64,000 nucleotides of DNA from Berberis thunbergii (GCA_003290165.1 QNQO01008283.1:174364-238363); one strand, 5' to 3'; positions 23,470 to 34,852 are shown, counted from the first letter of the stretch. Made by a program: numbers and translations. Notes: a model not told the origin generated them from the letters alone.

Positions 23470-23820
23470 AAGTTGTGAAGAGTTTAACCATGAGTAATCT
23501 CTTAACCATTCCATCAAATAGGTCGAGGATTCATTAAACTGTGAAACATTACCTTGCCACAATGTGATGTGTTTCCAATGCCAATGAAAAGCAACCCATC
23601 CAATGGTATTTAACATCCAGAAAGTTGCCAAATAAAATGTGTCCCAAGCCGAAATTTCATAAGTACCACCTCGTTTCGAACCGTCACAAGAAAAACTATA
23701 ACCGAAATCATTTTTGTCTGGCATTAACTTGGAACCATGTGCGTCTAAAGTACCCTTTACTAAGATCAATGTAGTTGTATGTAAACCTAGAGCTATAGCA
23801 TGATGAGCTAAAAAGTCTCT
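23470..23820 (-). pseudogene. psaB: Nuclear insertion of chloroplast psaB (photosystem I P700 apoprotein A2) fragment
   Basis: The minus strand encodes about 115 residues of PsaB, with landmarks [56 protein letters not shown], and [19 protein letters not shown]. In the plastid this protein binds the P700 chlorophylls of photosystem I. Here only an internal fragment is present, without start or stop, and several residues differ in ways that suggest decay (for example Arg to His, Cys to Tyr, Ala to Thr). It is flanked by transposon DNA, so it is a plastid-to-nucleus transfer, not a working gene. Confidence 0.9.
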
Positions 23821-23839
23821 CAATGTTGTTTAGACTTCG

Positions 23840-24859
23840 AATTTTTTTTTGGAAAGCGTGCTGCGTTTTAAGGACCCCAAAACCTTTATTCAAATGAAAT
23901 AAAAACAAAAACAATATAAAAAAAACAAACTCTCACAAGAAAGAGAATTTTAGTGAGAGTGAACATGGTTACTAGGCCTATAGAAATCTTCAACTAGCAT
24001 CGGCCAAAGAAGAAACCTCTTGTTTTTTATCCCCGTCTCATTTGTTAAAGAGGAAACGATTCAACCTTTGTACTTTTTGTTTGCTTTATTAGCCCTAGAG
24101 GATCTTTGAAGGCAGAGACTAAAATCTTTAGTGCAAGATTTTGAAAACAAAACCTCTTCACTAGAAGGATCTTGCTCATGTTCCTCGTTACTACTCTGCT
24201 CATCTGTTGTGTTCTCTTTCTCCTGAGTCGGTGTGTGTTCACTGGCCTCCACATTAGCACTACGCTCAAGCATTGGGTTGATAAGAATCAATGGTTGTGT
24301 ACTCTGCATTATGGCATCACTCTGGTCATCATTTATGTTATGCTCTGCTATATTGGCATCCTCTATACTGGTCACATTTCATGTTTTTCCTGTGATAGGC
24401 CCTGGACTCCCCTCTAAACTGGGTGGAGTCTTCGACTTGAATGTTTGTCTACCATTGGCGATCGTCCAACCATCGGAGTTTTGGCTTTCTAGTGGTTGGG
24501 TCCTACCCGTAGCTTGCCATACCATATGGCCTGGAGTATTAATTTTGCTCTTTGAACACTGCTGTTTTGTATGGCCAAAAACTGCACAAGAACTGCATTT
24601 AACAGGAATCCATGCATACTCAACTTCAACTATTTTTATCTTAACTCCATTGATAACCACAGGGATGTCTTTGGGTAATTGGTTGTTTCCATCCACCTCC
24701 ACACACACTCTCGCATACACTAATCTTGTCCTTTCTTCAGTAGCTTTGTCAAGCATGATAGGCACTCCAATAAAACTAGCAATCCTTTGAATACCCTCTG
24801 GATTTCATAAGAATAAAGGAATTTTCTTCAGACTTCGGAATTACTATAGTGAGTCTTCC
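23840..24859 (-). mobile_element. ORF1-only LINE-type retrocopy with poly(A) and 19-bp target duplication
   Basis: A 1.0-kb insert flanked by CAATGTTGTTYAGACTTCG at 23821-23839 and 24860-24878 (one mismatch). Read on the minus strand it ends in an A-rich tail (T run at 23842-23850 on plus), with AATAAA shortly before. It encodes, at about 24840-24379, the C-terminal part of a DUF4283/zinc-knuckle protein: GVPIMLDKATEERTRLVYAR, the knuckle CSSCAVFGHTKQQC, then an acidic tail at 24375-24061 ending RSSRANKANKKYKG. This protein type is ORF1 of plant L1-like LINEs. No endonuclease or reverse transcriptase is present, which is odd because 5' truncation normally removes ORF1 first. A frame change lies between the two coding blocks. 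Confidence 0.8.
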
Positions 24860-24879
24860 CAATGTTGTTCAGACTTCGG

Positions 24880-25417
24880 AATTCGGATGCATCTTCCATG
24901 TGTCTCGTGTTGAATTTGGGATGAATTGAGCATGTGTTCACTTAACCTCTCTCCCATGCTTAAACTACCCACTCAAAGCATGAATGGAGATGTAAGATGT
25001 AATGGTTTACTGATACAAGAGTAATATGATGCTTCTTCTTTATCGTATTGTTGTTTTGAATGGACTTTAATTGTTTTTGCAGCAATCATATGAATTTGTT
25101 ATGATGAATTTTGACGGGGTAAGGAAGTAAATGAGTTTCTATGGGGATTCCTGATGATTTGGGACTAGTGTTGAGCTTTATTGCTAAAATAAGGAGAATA
25201 TTTACTTAGAGTGCGCTCAATTACTATGTATTCAATAGTTTACCAAACAGGTTGGGGTTTCCTTAGATAGATCATTTGACAAAATGTATCTTTTGCCTGT
25301 TGTTTTTTTTTTTTTTTTTTTTTTTCTAGTCATTTGGCAAAATGGATATTTACATAGAGTGTTGATTCTATGTATCTTTTGCCTTTATTATTTAATGTTT
25401 TTATTATTTTACTTCAG
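24880..25417. other. CACTA-3 intron-like spacer with poly(T)
   Basis: No coding sequence. A T24 run lies at about 25303-25326. An acceptor-like TTCAG at 25413-25417 leads into the TNPA-like exon. Confidence 0.5.
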
Positions 25418-26069
25418 ATGACTTCTTTGATATCAAGGAAATGTAGGCCCGCAATTGTTGATGTCAATAGTTCGACCGTTAACGCTCATGCGGCCACCAG
25501 TGCTCCCGCTATGGGGGCTGCCTCTATCCGTGCTCCCCCTACACATGCATGAGATGATCTGGTCATTGATCAGTCTTCATCTTCCATAACAGTTCTTCAA
25601 GTTTTGGTTCGATGGAGCGCCAAACAAACACACGGTCGATTAAAGGCTTCTAGGATTCCACCAAGGCCTGCAACCACCACCAAGGATTTAAACCCCTCCT
25701 AGGGAGATGGAGAGCTCCCTGGAATTTTTTATAAATAAATAAATAAAATCCTCATCATTTTCGGCATAATTATTTTTTTTAATTTTTTTAATTTCACAAC
25801 AACAAAGAAAACGAGAGGACTTTACAGACAACTAAAATCCCGAAGGATCACACGAACCACTAACACACGCATAAACATGTTCAAGGATGTTTATGCCTTA
25901 CCGGACAATAAGGTGGATGTGAAGTTACATGTAAGTTTTCTTCGTTTGCATTTTTTGCATGTTGTCGCTTCTATTGTTTTAAAATTTATTAATTTCTAAT
26001 GTTATATTATTTTAATGAGGAGTCGATGGTGGAGAAGCAAAATGCCTACATGGAGCCACTACACCACAA

Positions 26070-26470
26070 ATCCTTATTTATAGCATGCCAAAATCGCTAT
26101 AACTGGATAAGATAGCATTGTCAGACACGTTGTGTCAGACACTATTAAAAGTCTGGCTCTATGATTGTGTTTTTGGAACCCTATTAAAAGTTGTATTTTA
26201 ATAGTGTTTTCAACACTGTTGTAACACATTCTATAGTGCTTAGAAAATGTTGTTATATAGTGTTAAACGTTGTTGTAATATTTTTCATAGCGTTTAGAAA
26301 ATATTGTTACATATTTTAATACGATTTTTTTTAAAGTGCTATTAAATTAGTTAACCATAGCACTTTAAAAGTTCTACTAAAAGTGTATGCCAAAAGTTTT
26401 TTACCAGTTTGTTTTTAGCTATGTTGGTACATTTGCAATGTTCTACCTGCTATTAAAAGTGCTACAGTAA
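26070..26470. repeat. CACTA-2 left subterminal repeats
   Basis: Repeated short motifs around ATAGTGTT, AACACT and AAAGTGCTATTAAA in both orientations. A shorter matching block lies at 30955-31045. This is the likely binding region for the element's own DNA-binding protein. Confidence 0.6.
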
Positions 26471-26629
26471 ATAAAATCCAACCATGTAAGAAAATCTCAT
26501 TTCTTGATAATCATACTAATTCAATACATGGTAGAAACATAAGTACAACGCCAAAAAAAAAGTCACATTAGTTTTTACATAACATATACACAGTATAAAA
26601 TATCATTTCTTCAAAGTAAATAAAATCCT

Positions 26630-29500
26630 ATTTCCCGTCACTTTCTTGTTCCTCATCTTCATCTTCGTTATCATCACCCGCCATATAACATAAAGATATA
26701 TCAAAACTCTTACAAGACAAAAGCACACCATTTAATATATAGACCATAGGATAACACCATTGACATGGTCTGATTAGCATGTTGTTCAATATCCAACAAT
26801 GTTGATAAAAAAATTCGAAAGTTCGTTATTGTTCGCTATATAAACTACATTCATTAAATTTTAGAGCTTGGATGTGTGAGACAAGTGGCATGTGTATGTA
26901 TCATCAGTATTTGGAACAGAGGGACAAAACAAATTTTCAAGGAAAGTGAGTTCTCAATTCAAGGTGCAAGAGGAGCAAGTAAAATTAGCATTCATAAAGC
27001 AGAGGAGAAGCCTAGGAAGCATGCAATAACATGCATTTATGGATAATTTGTGAGCCTTTAACTCAAAAACTAAATATATTTATTGTCGTTGATTTATAGC
27101 CGATAAGTGTTTTCACATAGCTCCTGTTTGCTATTGAGTAAACTAAATATATTTATTTTCGTTGATTTAGGCAATAAGTGTTTTCACGTAGCTCTTATCT
27201 ACTCTTGAGTAAACCTAATAGCTGAGAATATTTGGCATATCAAAAGAATAAAAGCATTCTCAGCATATCAAAGGAAAACAAGCGAATAGAAGATATACCC
27301 AAACATTTCTTTCGTAATGATTTTATTCTGTTTTTGCATATTTTCATATGTACGCATATACAAGAGATAAAGACAAAGATTTCATCATAGTCAAAATTAT
27401 AGATTCACATGATTGCCACAATCAGAAGAAATCAGATATTACACCAGATGTGCACTTACCTTCAAGAGTGAAATAAATAATTTAACATTCATTTTTTCCT
27501 GAATGAGCAACAATCCTCTTAAGATGCGGGAACATTTACTGCCTTGTGCTCGGCACCTTCAATAGCCACATTCCTTAGAAACATGTAGCTATAAAAATCT
27601 GTTTACAGACTTAAGCATTGCATCCCTTCCTTTTCTGCAACTCAACAAAAGAAAGGCTTTTATTCTTGTGAATTAGAAAGCACTAAGAATACATTATTGA
27701 CTGATTTTCTCTAATGTAGCAAAAACAAAGCACGATAAGGTTTTGAACCTATATCTATTATGAACTTATCATAAGTTCCATTACTAACTTCCTCACGTAA
27801 CACAACATTGGCTTGAAACAGATAGCAGTGAACTCATACCTTTCAACCTTCGGGCACATAAATTTCTAACACGAAACAAAAAACAATAATCACCAGATGT
27901 TCAATCACCTTAGGGAGAGAAACAACCCAAGTACTATATTGCTTCAAACATAAAGGCATAGGTTTCTTCTTCTTCTTCATTTGATATGAGCAAATGATGG
28001 TTATTGCATGATTGTTGCCAATGAAAAGTATGTCTTGTTTCGATTCAAAAAGAGGATGTTATGTCAATAAAACCATAACACATTACAAGTGTTTTTTTTT
28101 TCTTGAACCAGTTACATGAGAAATTCAGAGTAAAACCCACTCCATAGGTGATTGTTTAAAGCGTAGAATCAAGATTATAAATTTCTTAGAGGCTTACTTA
28201 AATTTATAGTCATGCCACTTACCAGCTAAAAATTCCACTGTAATCGCTTATGAAGTTTTCGTTGCTTCATCATAAACCCAATGATCAACCTTACCATATG
28301 GTAGAGGAAACAAAGATCAAACAAATAAGTTGTTAAGAGGATATCATATGAGCAAAACAACATCCAAAAGAGATATCCACCAACTGTAGCTCAGTTGGTC
28401 GAACATCCACTCTCCTTGTGAGAGGTTGCGGGTTCAAGACTCACCAGTTAGGATTTTGTGAGTTTTCGACCGATTATTAGGAGCATATTTGCTCCACCCT
28501 TGATAAGGCTTCGAGTATTGAATGCTGCCGAAGCGAAGCGAAAGCGAGTCTTCATGCAAGGTGGAGGCGATGGACCGGAGCAAAAGCAAGTCTCAGAGGC
28601 GACGAAGATATTAAGTGGCAACAATATTGTAGCATTCAAACCTCGTTGGTTAATCTTATAGGGTCAGTCATGTAGCCTTCGGGCATGGATTAATAAATAA
28701 ATAAAAATGGTCATTCAAAAAAAAAAAAAAAAAAAAGACATCCAAAGTTGGTGCATTCTCTTCTCAATTAAATCTTAAGCTGAATTTAACTATTCAAAGC
28801 TATTACATAAATACACTAATATGTATCTACTGAAACTTATCAATTACATACTATTCTGTCCAAATCACTAATCTTATGGACCATTACTAAAAATAAAAAA
28901 TAATGATTCAAACTTCTCGACAAATTTGTCATTAGAGAAAGGAAAATGGAAGATTAGAGCTTTTAATGTGAAGCCATGTCATCCAAATTATGGTTTATGC
29001 CTTTTATTTTCTCAAGTTGACAACAATTAGATAATGAAACTTATGAAGAGTTTACAATGCATGATATAATTCTGAACTGGCTTGACCTACTGAATGGCAT
29101 GAAATGTTTTTTTAGGCTATGATGAATAACTTGCAAAGATTATAAGATCGTCCAAGTACCTTAATACATATTGTTATCAAGTGTGAAATAAATATTAGCT
29201 TATTAGATTGTTTGGTTTGATCCATCCAACACAGATCAATAAGAACTTTAAACAATTTGAGACTCTATTTTCAAGAATAGAGATTTAGATTAGATAAGTT
29301 TACGAGTGAAAAACAACAAAAAGACTGAAAGATGTAACATATTATGCTAATTGACAAAGACTACATTGTTCCCAGTAAACCAAAAAGAACTTAAAAGTTA
29401 ATGCCTAGACTAAAAAGACCCAAAACAATATTTCAATTAGAAGCGATTTGATGTAATCAACAAAAAACTAAGAACACATTCAGAATTTTACTTTTAGAAC
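26630..29500. other. CACTA-2 interior, mostly non-coding
   Basis: AT-rich and intron-like. On the minus strand near 26685-26630 a short acidic reading frame (MAGDDNEDEDEEQESDGK then stop) could be a C-terminal exon. Another near 27600-27535 ends NVPAS then stop. Neither can be tied to a known protein. The SINE at 28371-28736 lies here. Confidence 0.4.
28360..28747 (+). mobile_element. tRNA-derived SINE with poly(A) and target duplication
   Basis: The body runs about 28371-28736. The tRNA-like head has box A TAGCTCAGTTGG (28387-28398) and box B GGTTCAAGACT (28431-28441), correctly spaced for RNA polymerase III. The tail ends in about 20 A at 28717-28736. ACATCCAAAAG (28360-28370) and ACATCCAAAG (28738-28747) are the target duplication with one indel. 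The head cannot fold as a functional tRNA acceptor because the 3' half runs into unrelated sequence. Inserted in CACTA-2. Confidence 0.85.
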
Positions 29501-29559
29501 ACAATAACATATATTCTATGATGAAATAGAGAATGGGAAGTAGAAATAGTACATACAGA

Positions 29560-30660
29560 GTCAAAGATGTTAGGCTTGAGGCCATAATTGGCATGTGAGG
29601 AGGATGTAGGAAGCACTGATAGTGGTCACCAGCCAAGTGACTTGTCAATCAACCCCAGCCAAGTGATTTTAGAGTTCAATGTACCTCTTAATCTACTTCG
29701 AAATAACTAATATTTTCAAGAAACTAACCTGAGCAACAACGATATCAAAGTAACTAGAGACGGCGCTAAATGAATCTCCTAATTTCTCAAAATTTTTAGC
29801 CAATTTCTCCAAAATTTTAGCCCATTTCTACAAACAATTGATAGGATGGAAAAAAAAAAAATTGATCAGACCAAATTGAGTCCAATATAAAATTATCATC
29901 AATATATTGAATTAGGCATCAAAGATTTGCATTTGTAGCTTCAAGCCCAGCAATCCTTTCCTTGAGAACCTACAAAAAGGTTCACTTCTCAATATCTAAA
30001 GGCACATAAAATATAAATTTTCTTAAGAAAGTCTTCACTTCTCAGTACAGAAATAAAAAAGATGAAGAAGTGATAAGTTGAATTGATAGAGAGAGAGATA
30101 TGTAGATCTCAGATACCTAGACTTCATTGTAAGAAAAGAAGTGACTCCACCACGGGCACAAAGTAATTCTTGTTGCAAGTATTCTAGTTGTTGACTTGAC
30201 GCATCCTTTGCATCTCAGTGGACATTGGATCTCTATTAACATGAACAAGGTAATACATTCGTTGTTCAGGTATCAACAAAACACGGTTTGATCATCAAAT
30301 AAACACATAATCAAGAATCAAAACATGAAAATCACCTTGAATCGCTTGGAGAGAAGAAACTGAGAGGCTTCAAATCCTTAAGAATTTCAGAGTAAGACAG
30401 ATCGAGAGGAGACGAGATCCTTCAGATCTGAGATCGTCGTCGGTGCTTTCTCGGAGGAGATCTGGTGGTTCTCGATTGGATTAGAACAGATGCAACCATT
30501 GTGGTCACGATCTTCTTCTTCGAGACGAAGGTTTTGAAGCCTTTCAGATTGAAATCGAACGACGACTTCGAAAGAGAGTCGTAGGAGAGATAAGAGTTTC
30601 GAGAGGGAGTGGAGAAGCCAGAAGGTTCTCAGTCATTTTAGCTGTTGGTGATCTCTTCTT
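29560..30660 (-). CDS. CACTA-2 internal gene, coiled-coil exons, unrecognised
   Basis: Several minus-strand exon-like blocks have GT-AG borders. 30232-30117 reads SSQQLEYLQQELLCARGGV then TSFLTMKSR. 29969 to about 29920 reads VLKERIAGLEATNANL. 29827-29729 is 33 open codons, KWAKILEKLAKNFEKLGDSF then SAVSSYFDIVVAQ. A block near 29615-29555 reads LPTSSSHANYGLKPNIFDS. The upstream part, 30660-30350, has several ATGs and a Ser/Arg-rich start, but the first exon is not fixed. Heptad-like Leu spacing suggests a coiled coil. It could be the element's TNPA-like DNA-binding protein or a captured host gene. Without a search I cannot decide. Confidence 0.4.
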
Positions 30661-31679
30661 CATCTTCATTTCGCTCTAGGGAAGGAAGTGGTGGTGGTGT
30701 TTAGAAGTGGAGCCAACTGAAATCCATTATTGCACATGAGAGAAGAAAACTGTGTTTTCTTGGCCTTTTGGGTAATGTAGCATAGGCGAGCAAAATGAGA
30801 AGGAGAGGAAGAAAGGCTAGCAAGAGGAAAGCTTCAAGGGATAGAGGTGAGTTTTGAGTCTCATGTTTTGTTTAGCTCGAGTGAAATTTGGGGGAAAGGA
30901 GACATAAAGGTCAAGTGAAAAAAATTGGGGGCGCCAAAAAGCCCGCCCTTCATTATATAACGTTTTTCAATTTTATAGCCCATTAAAAATTGATTTTTTA
31001 TAACATAATTGTAAAAAGTGCTATTGAAAAATGCTATCAATAAGGATATGTGGTATAGTGAGCAAGTGGCCTCACAACATCCCCTGAAACTCCGTTGGAT
31101 TAGCTCACAATCAACGATCCCGATGCAGGACTACATATTCTGACGGAGATGTCAAAATCTTTAGGTTCGAGACTCGGAAAGATTGTCCAGAGATGGGGAA
31201 CGCTTGAGTTCATGAGGTCTGCACCTTATCTTCAGCTTCGCAGCGATTTGTCGGAATTGTTTCATTGCTACATTTGAAAATGAGGAAATTACACAATGAT
31301 CTAAATGCCGCCAAAGCGCGTTAGGCAGAGCAAGAGGCTCGAGAGGCGGAGCGGCAGGCTCGAGAGGCAGAAAGGGAGGTATAGTAATAGGCCTGGGAGG
31401 CAACTAGGTGAAGTATGCTATTAGGAGCGCTACAAGGAGTAATTCGTGGAACCTCCCGCTACCGTTGACGAACCAGTAGCCACCCTAGTCCTAGAAAATG
31501 TGCCAAAATATATTTTAATATGTGATAGATATAATACGGTTTTAAATTAATCATTTGTAAAGTTAATCGTATTTAATTAAATTAACAAAAATCGCAATGC
31601 ATATCAAATCTCTCTTCTAGATAGTTCAATTATTAAATATTTCAAATTATAAAACTGAACTTTAAGCGATGAAAACTTT

Positions 31680-32054
31680 CGTCGCACAAAAATAGATTGA
31701 GCAATTGTTGACCAATGGAATCTGTGGTCGCAATATTACAGGGACGAAGATTGTCGTCCCGCAAACGTAACCTGAGAGAATTGTGAGCAACGAACGTCAC
31801 TCGTTTATTTTGTTAAGCAACGAAGTTTAAAAGCGATAAATTCTTAATAGACGTAAGATTATTTTTTCACGACGAAATATTATGTTTCTAACATTGAAAG
31901 TAGTGCTATACGACAAACTCTTTTGCGACAATCTTCACTGTCGTCGCTCAAGATTATATTGAAATGACAAAGTTTTTTTTCGTTGCGCAAATTTTACGAG
32001 ACAATTTTAATGTAACGATTTTTGTCTATGTGGCGAAAGGTGTTTTTTTTAGTA
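31680..32054. repeat. CACTA-3 right subterminal repeat region and end
   Basis: Dense TTCGTCGC, GCGACAA and CGACGAAA motifs in both orientations match the set at 10660-10913. Ends with GGTGTTTTTTTTAGTA. Confidence 0.5.
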
Positions 32055-33142
32055 CCCAAATATCTGAACTGGGTTTGGCCCCACAATTGTCAAATTTAAT
32101 ACCCAAAGTGGAATGAGGCACTTGGACTCCCACAAATAAGTCTTTGCTAGGGCTGGGGTAATTATTAATTTGTACCTTTAGTCGCACATATACACTAGCA
32201 ATCACATACCATTATAAGCCCAATTCAGGTTGGTTGTCTTAAACTGTCCAATCCATCACTGCTTGCCTCAGGACAGGACAGCCAAAAAAAGACCCAGCAG
32301 GAGGCCCACATAAAAGGCCTAAGCAAACTAAGCCCAAACCTAACCATAAATGCTAAAAATGAAATCCTTTCGTTTTTAGGCCATTAGACTAGAAATGTGA
32401 CATTAGGATTGAGGCCTTGTGGTGTGTGCCTGAAAATTTGTAAAAATTCTTCTTGGTTAACCTAGTTAGCCTGAAAATTTGACATCACTGCATTGTCAGT
32501 CAGAAAGGTTTCTAAAGTGGAGAAAACACCTTGTTAATAGGGTTTTTTAAGGTTGAATTCTCGCAAATTTCGAAAAAAAAAATAATTTGTGGATAGGCAT
32601 CAATTGGACATTTCACAATTAGCAATTTTGTCACTAAAATCACACCCAAAAAGAGTAATTTAATATTTACTCGGGCCTAAACTTGAAACCTTACTAAAAC
32701 AAGGTGGGGAGTAGATGCTCAGTCTAGTCTAAGTCTAACAACAAAGTTAAGAGACGAGATACACTTTGGATTTCATTTCAACAGAGTCTGAAAATATAAA
32801 AGTTAAGAGACGAGATTTGGGATCTCGCTGGCCCTAAACCTCTATCTGATCTTGGACAACTTGTGCTAACGATTATGAATGCTCTACACCCTTTATTCAA
32901 CTCAACCTAAAATATACATTTTTAAGGTCACGTAGGAATTAATGTCAAAATATTTCTCCACATATATAGCTCGGCTACTAGTGGTAGATTCATTGTTAAA
33001 AAATTTATAATTACTCCATTAAATTCACTAAAACTAATTAATGAAAATTAGGTGGTTTAGTAATTTTTAAAATGAGGATAGTTCTTCTTCTCTTACCCTT
33101 TCTGCTCATTCAAATATGGTTTCTCGTAACTGTTTTTTGTTG
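32055..33142. other. Intergenic stretch without recognised features
   Basis: AT-rich, no convincing ORF. A short direct repeat GTTAAGAGACGAGAT occurs near 32747 and 32803. Confidence 0.5.
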
Positions 33143-33147
33143 ATTGC

Positions 33148-33340
33148 TGATATTTTTGGCATCCAAAATTCTTGTTTTTCATTGATCTCTCATGGTCACA
33201 TATAAAGCTATATAAAGCTACAATCAAGGAAGTTAACCCAAAATAAATACTAAGTATAAGGAGAGAAAATCTCCAACAAAAGGAAAGATCCTAACAACAA
33301 TTTTCCTAGCCCAAAAATTCCGCACCGCATCTCGCCAACA
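33148..33340 (-). repeat. Copia-2 3' LTR
   Basis: Starts TGATATTTTTGGCATCC and ends TCTCGCCAACA on the plus strand. It has about 14 bp more than the 5' LTR, mainly near 33190-33225 (ATAAAGCTAT duplication). Confidence 0.95.
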
Positions 33341-33884
33341 CTCCCCCTCAAGTTGGTGCATGAAAATTTCAAACGTCCAACTTATCGAGAAAAGACGTAA
33401 ATTGTTTCTTTCCGATAACTTTGGTGAATATATCAGCCAATTGATCACTAATTCAGACATAGTGAGTAGAAAGGATACCATCTTGGATAGCATTCCGAAC
33501 GAGACGACAATTCACTTCTATGTGTTTGGTACGTTCATGAAACACTAGATTAGTTGTGATATGCATGGCAGCTTGACTATCACAATATACACGTATAGGT
33601 CGTGTATGAAAGACTCCCAATGAGGATAATAGACCCTTCAACCATTTAAGCTCACACGTGAGCATTGCCACAGAGCGATACTCGGCCTCAGCAGAAGACC
33701 GAGAAACCGTGTGTTGTTTCTTCGTTTTCCACGAGATTGGTGAAGACTCAAGAATCACAAAATATTCGGTAATGGATCGGCGAGTGACTGGGCAACTAGC
33801 CCAATTAGAGTCACAGTAGCCATGTAGTTGAACATCGGTGCTAGTGCGTAAACGAATTCCCTGCCCAGGACATCCTTTGATATA
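33233..33884 (-). pseudogene. Copia-2 RNase H domain, 3' part of pol
   Basis: The frame from 33884 downwards reads YIKGCPGQGIRLRTS, YCDSNWASCP, PISWKTKKQHTVSRSSAEAE and CDSQAAMH, the copia RNase H core with its acidic residues. A stop ends the frame near 33453 and the rest continues out of frame to the polypurine tract. The 5' part of the same domain is at 44661-44882, on the other side of CACTA-1. Confidence 0.9.
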
Positions 33885-33919
33885 CACTACACCAAAAAGC
33901 CAGTTTAACCACGCCAAGA

Positions 33920-34275
33920 TGGCCACAGTTTTAAACCGTTGGTTAATTTGCCACGGCCTAAAACCGTGGCTATAATTACCAACGGCCTAAAACCGTGGCA
34001 AAAAAAAAACTGGCCACGGCTAAACACCGTTGGTTTATTTGCCACGGCACAAAACCGTGGCTATAATTACCAACGGTTTAAAACCGTGGCTAAAACTGTG
34101 GCCACGGCTCAAAACCATTGGTGTCTTTGCCACGGCTAAAAACCGTGTCTATAATGCCAACGGTCTAAAACCGTGGCTAAAAAAAAAATGGTCACGGCTC
34201 AAAACCGTGGCTATAGTTAGCAACGGCTCAAAACCGTGGCTATAAGGGGAAACGGCCAAAAACCGTTGCTAATAA
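33920..34275. repeat. CACTA-1 left subterminal palindrome array
   Basis: About 12 spaced units of the form (G)CCACGGYYYAAAACCGTGGC or CCAACGG...AAACCGTGG. Each can fold on itself, because CCACGG pairs with CCGTGG around a 6-8 nt centre. The right end carries the same kind of array. In En/Spm such subterminal motifs bind the element's TNPA protein, which is the inferred role here. Confidence 0.85.
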
Positions 34276-34800
34276 GAGCGTTTTGCACGTGGGCCGCATG
34301 CGTGGAGGAAGGACTTTCGCGCTTTGGCGAAAAACGCGTTTCCCGCTTTGGCGAAAACAGGTTTCCCGCTTGCGAAAAAAATGGGGGAATAGAAAGAGTT
34401 TGGGCGGTCATTGGGTGAAAGATTTTCGACACAGAGAGAAACCCAACGGTTTCCTTCGAGGCAACGCAGAGGAGATATCGAGGCAGAGGAGCAGAGGAGA
34501 GATCGATTGAGGAGCAGAGGAGCGCAGATGAGAGATCGAGGCAGCGCAGAGGAGAGATCGATTGAGGTTTCCTTCGATTTCAGAAGGTTTTGTTTGATCA
34601 TTTGTGAGCCCTTGTAATGGAAAAAGCTCAAGAAGTGATGAAACGAGGTTTGAGTTCGGGTCGGGTCATCTTCCCAACAAAGAAACATATGAAGCAATCA
34701 AGTTTTGATTCTAAAATTCTGATCATTCTTATTTCGATTTCATTCAAAGCTTCTTCAAAGTTTTCTCTCTCGCTCTCTTAAGGTAAGAGAGATATCTCTC
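34276..34800 (+). promoter_or_regulatory. CACTA-1 putative promoter and leader region
   Basis: Lies right after the left subterminal array. It holds three GCTTTGGCGAAAA-like units (34319-34375) and a purine-rich GAGGCAGAGGAGCAGAGGAG region (34460-34560) typical of transcribed leaders. A GT-rich intron-like zone follows. Promoter activity is inferred from place and composition only. Confidence 0.35.
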
Positions 34801-34852
34801 TTTTTTTGTTATTTGATTTCCGTTTTTGTTCTTCAACTGATCTGTTTATATG

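Larger units (their letters stand above)
26057..31060 (-). mobile_element. CACTA-2: 5.0-kb CACTA element inside CACTA-3
   Basis: Ends are CACTACACCACAAATCCTTA on the left and CACTATACCACATATCCTTA on the opposite strand at the right. The terminal inverted repeat of about 28 bp has three mismatches. AGC at 26054-26056 and 31061-31063 is the 3-bp target duplication typical of CACTA transposons. Subterminal sequence at 26070-26400 and 30950-31040 is rich in ATAGTGTTTT/AACACTRTT and AAAGTGCTATT motifs. No TNP2 transposase is seen, so it is non-autonomous. It carries a minus-strand multi-exon gene of unknown type and a SINE. Confidence 0.9.
25418..31520 (+). pseudogene. CACTA-3 second gene (TNPA/Transposase_24-like), split by CACTA-2
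   Basis: The first part starts at ATG 25418 (MTSLISRKCRPAIVDVNSS) just after an AG acceptor. The frame is broken by a TGA at about 25550 that could derive from CGA, then goes on with DDLVID and a basic tail. A later block near 25810-25930 reads TRGLYRQLKSRRITRTTN and then NMFKDVYALPDNKVDVK. The frame NAYME at 26040-26056 continues exactly as QVASQHP at 31064 once CACTA-2 and one AGC copy are removed. The C-terminal part, near 31320-31380, is a charged coiled coil of AREAERQAREAE repeats. Shape and place fit the second CACTA protein, but similarity is weak, so the family call is tentative. Confidence 0.45.
10655..32054 (+). mobile_element. CACTA-3: old CACTA (En/Spm) element, decayed and filled with nested insertions
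   Basis: The coding remnants define it. A TNP2 C-terminal (DUF4216) piece lies at 20838-21480 and a TNPA-like piece at 25418-26056 plus 31061-31520, both on the plus strand in the usual CACTA order. The two flanks, 10660-10913 and 31680-32050, are both rich in CGTCGC/GCGACGAA motifs, as expected for subterminal repeats. The proposed ends are TACTATTAAAAAAACATC at 10655 and, on the opposite strand, TACTAAAAAAAACACC at 32054. They match each other but read TACTA instead of CACTA, and I see no 3-bp target duplication. The element identity is well supported; the exact borders are not. Nested inside: Tat-1, psaB DNA, an ORF1 retrocopy and CACTA-2. Confidence 0.55.

Noticed and set aside
23401..23823. 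Functional psaB or a plastid contig
   Set aside because: Only an internal fragment with changed residues, flanked by nuclear transposon DNA.
28387..28441. tRNA gene with good A and B boxes
   Set aside because: The sequence after box B does not close an acceptor stem and runs into a body with poly(A) and target duplications. It is a SINE head.
33920..34275. CRISPR-like array of spaced palindromic repeats
   Set aside because: Spacers are short and similar, units vary, and the array is mirrored at the other end of a CACTA element. Plant nuclear context also speaks against it.
34269..34697. 142-residue minus-strand ORF in the CACTA-1 leader
   Set aside because: It results from low-complexity GAGGCAGAGG and GGCGAAAA repeats; composition is not protein-like.
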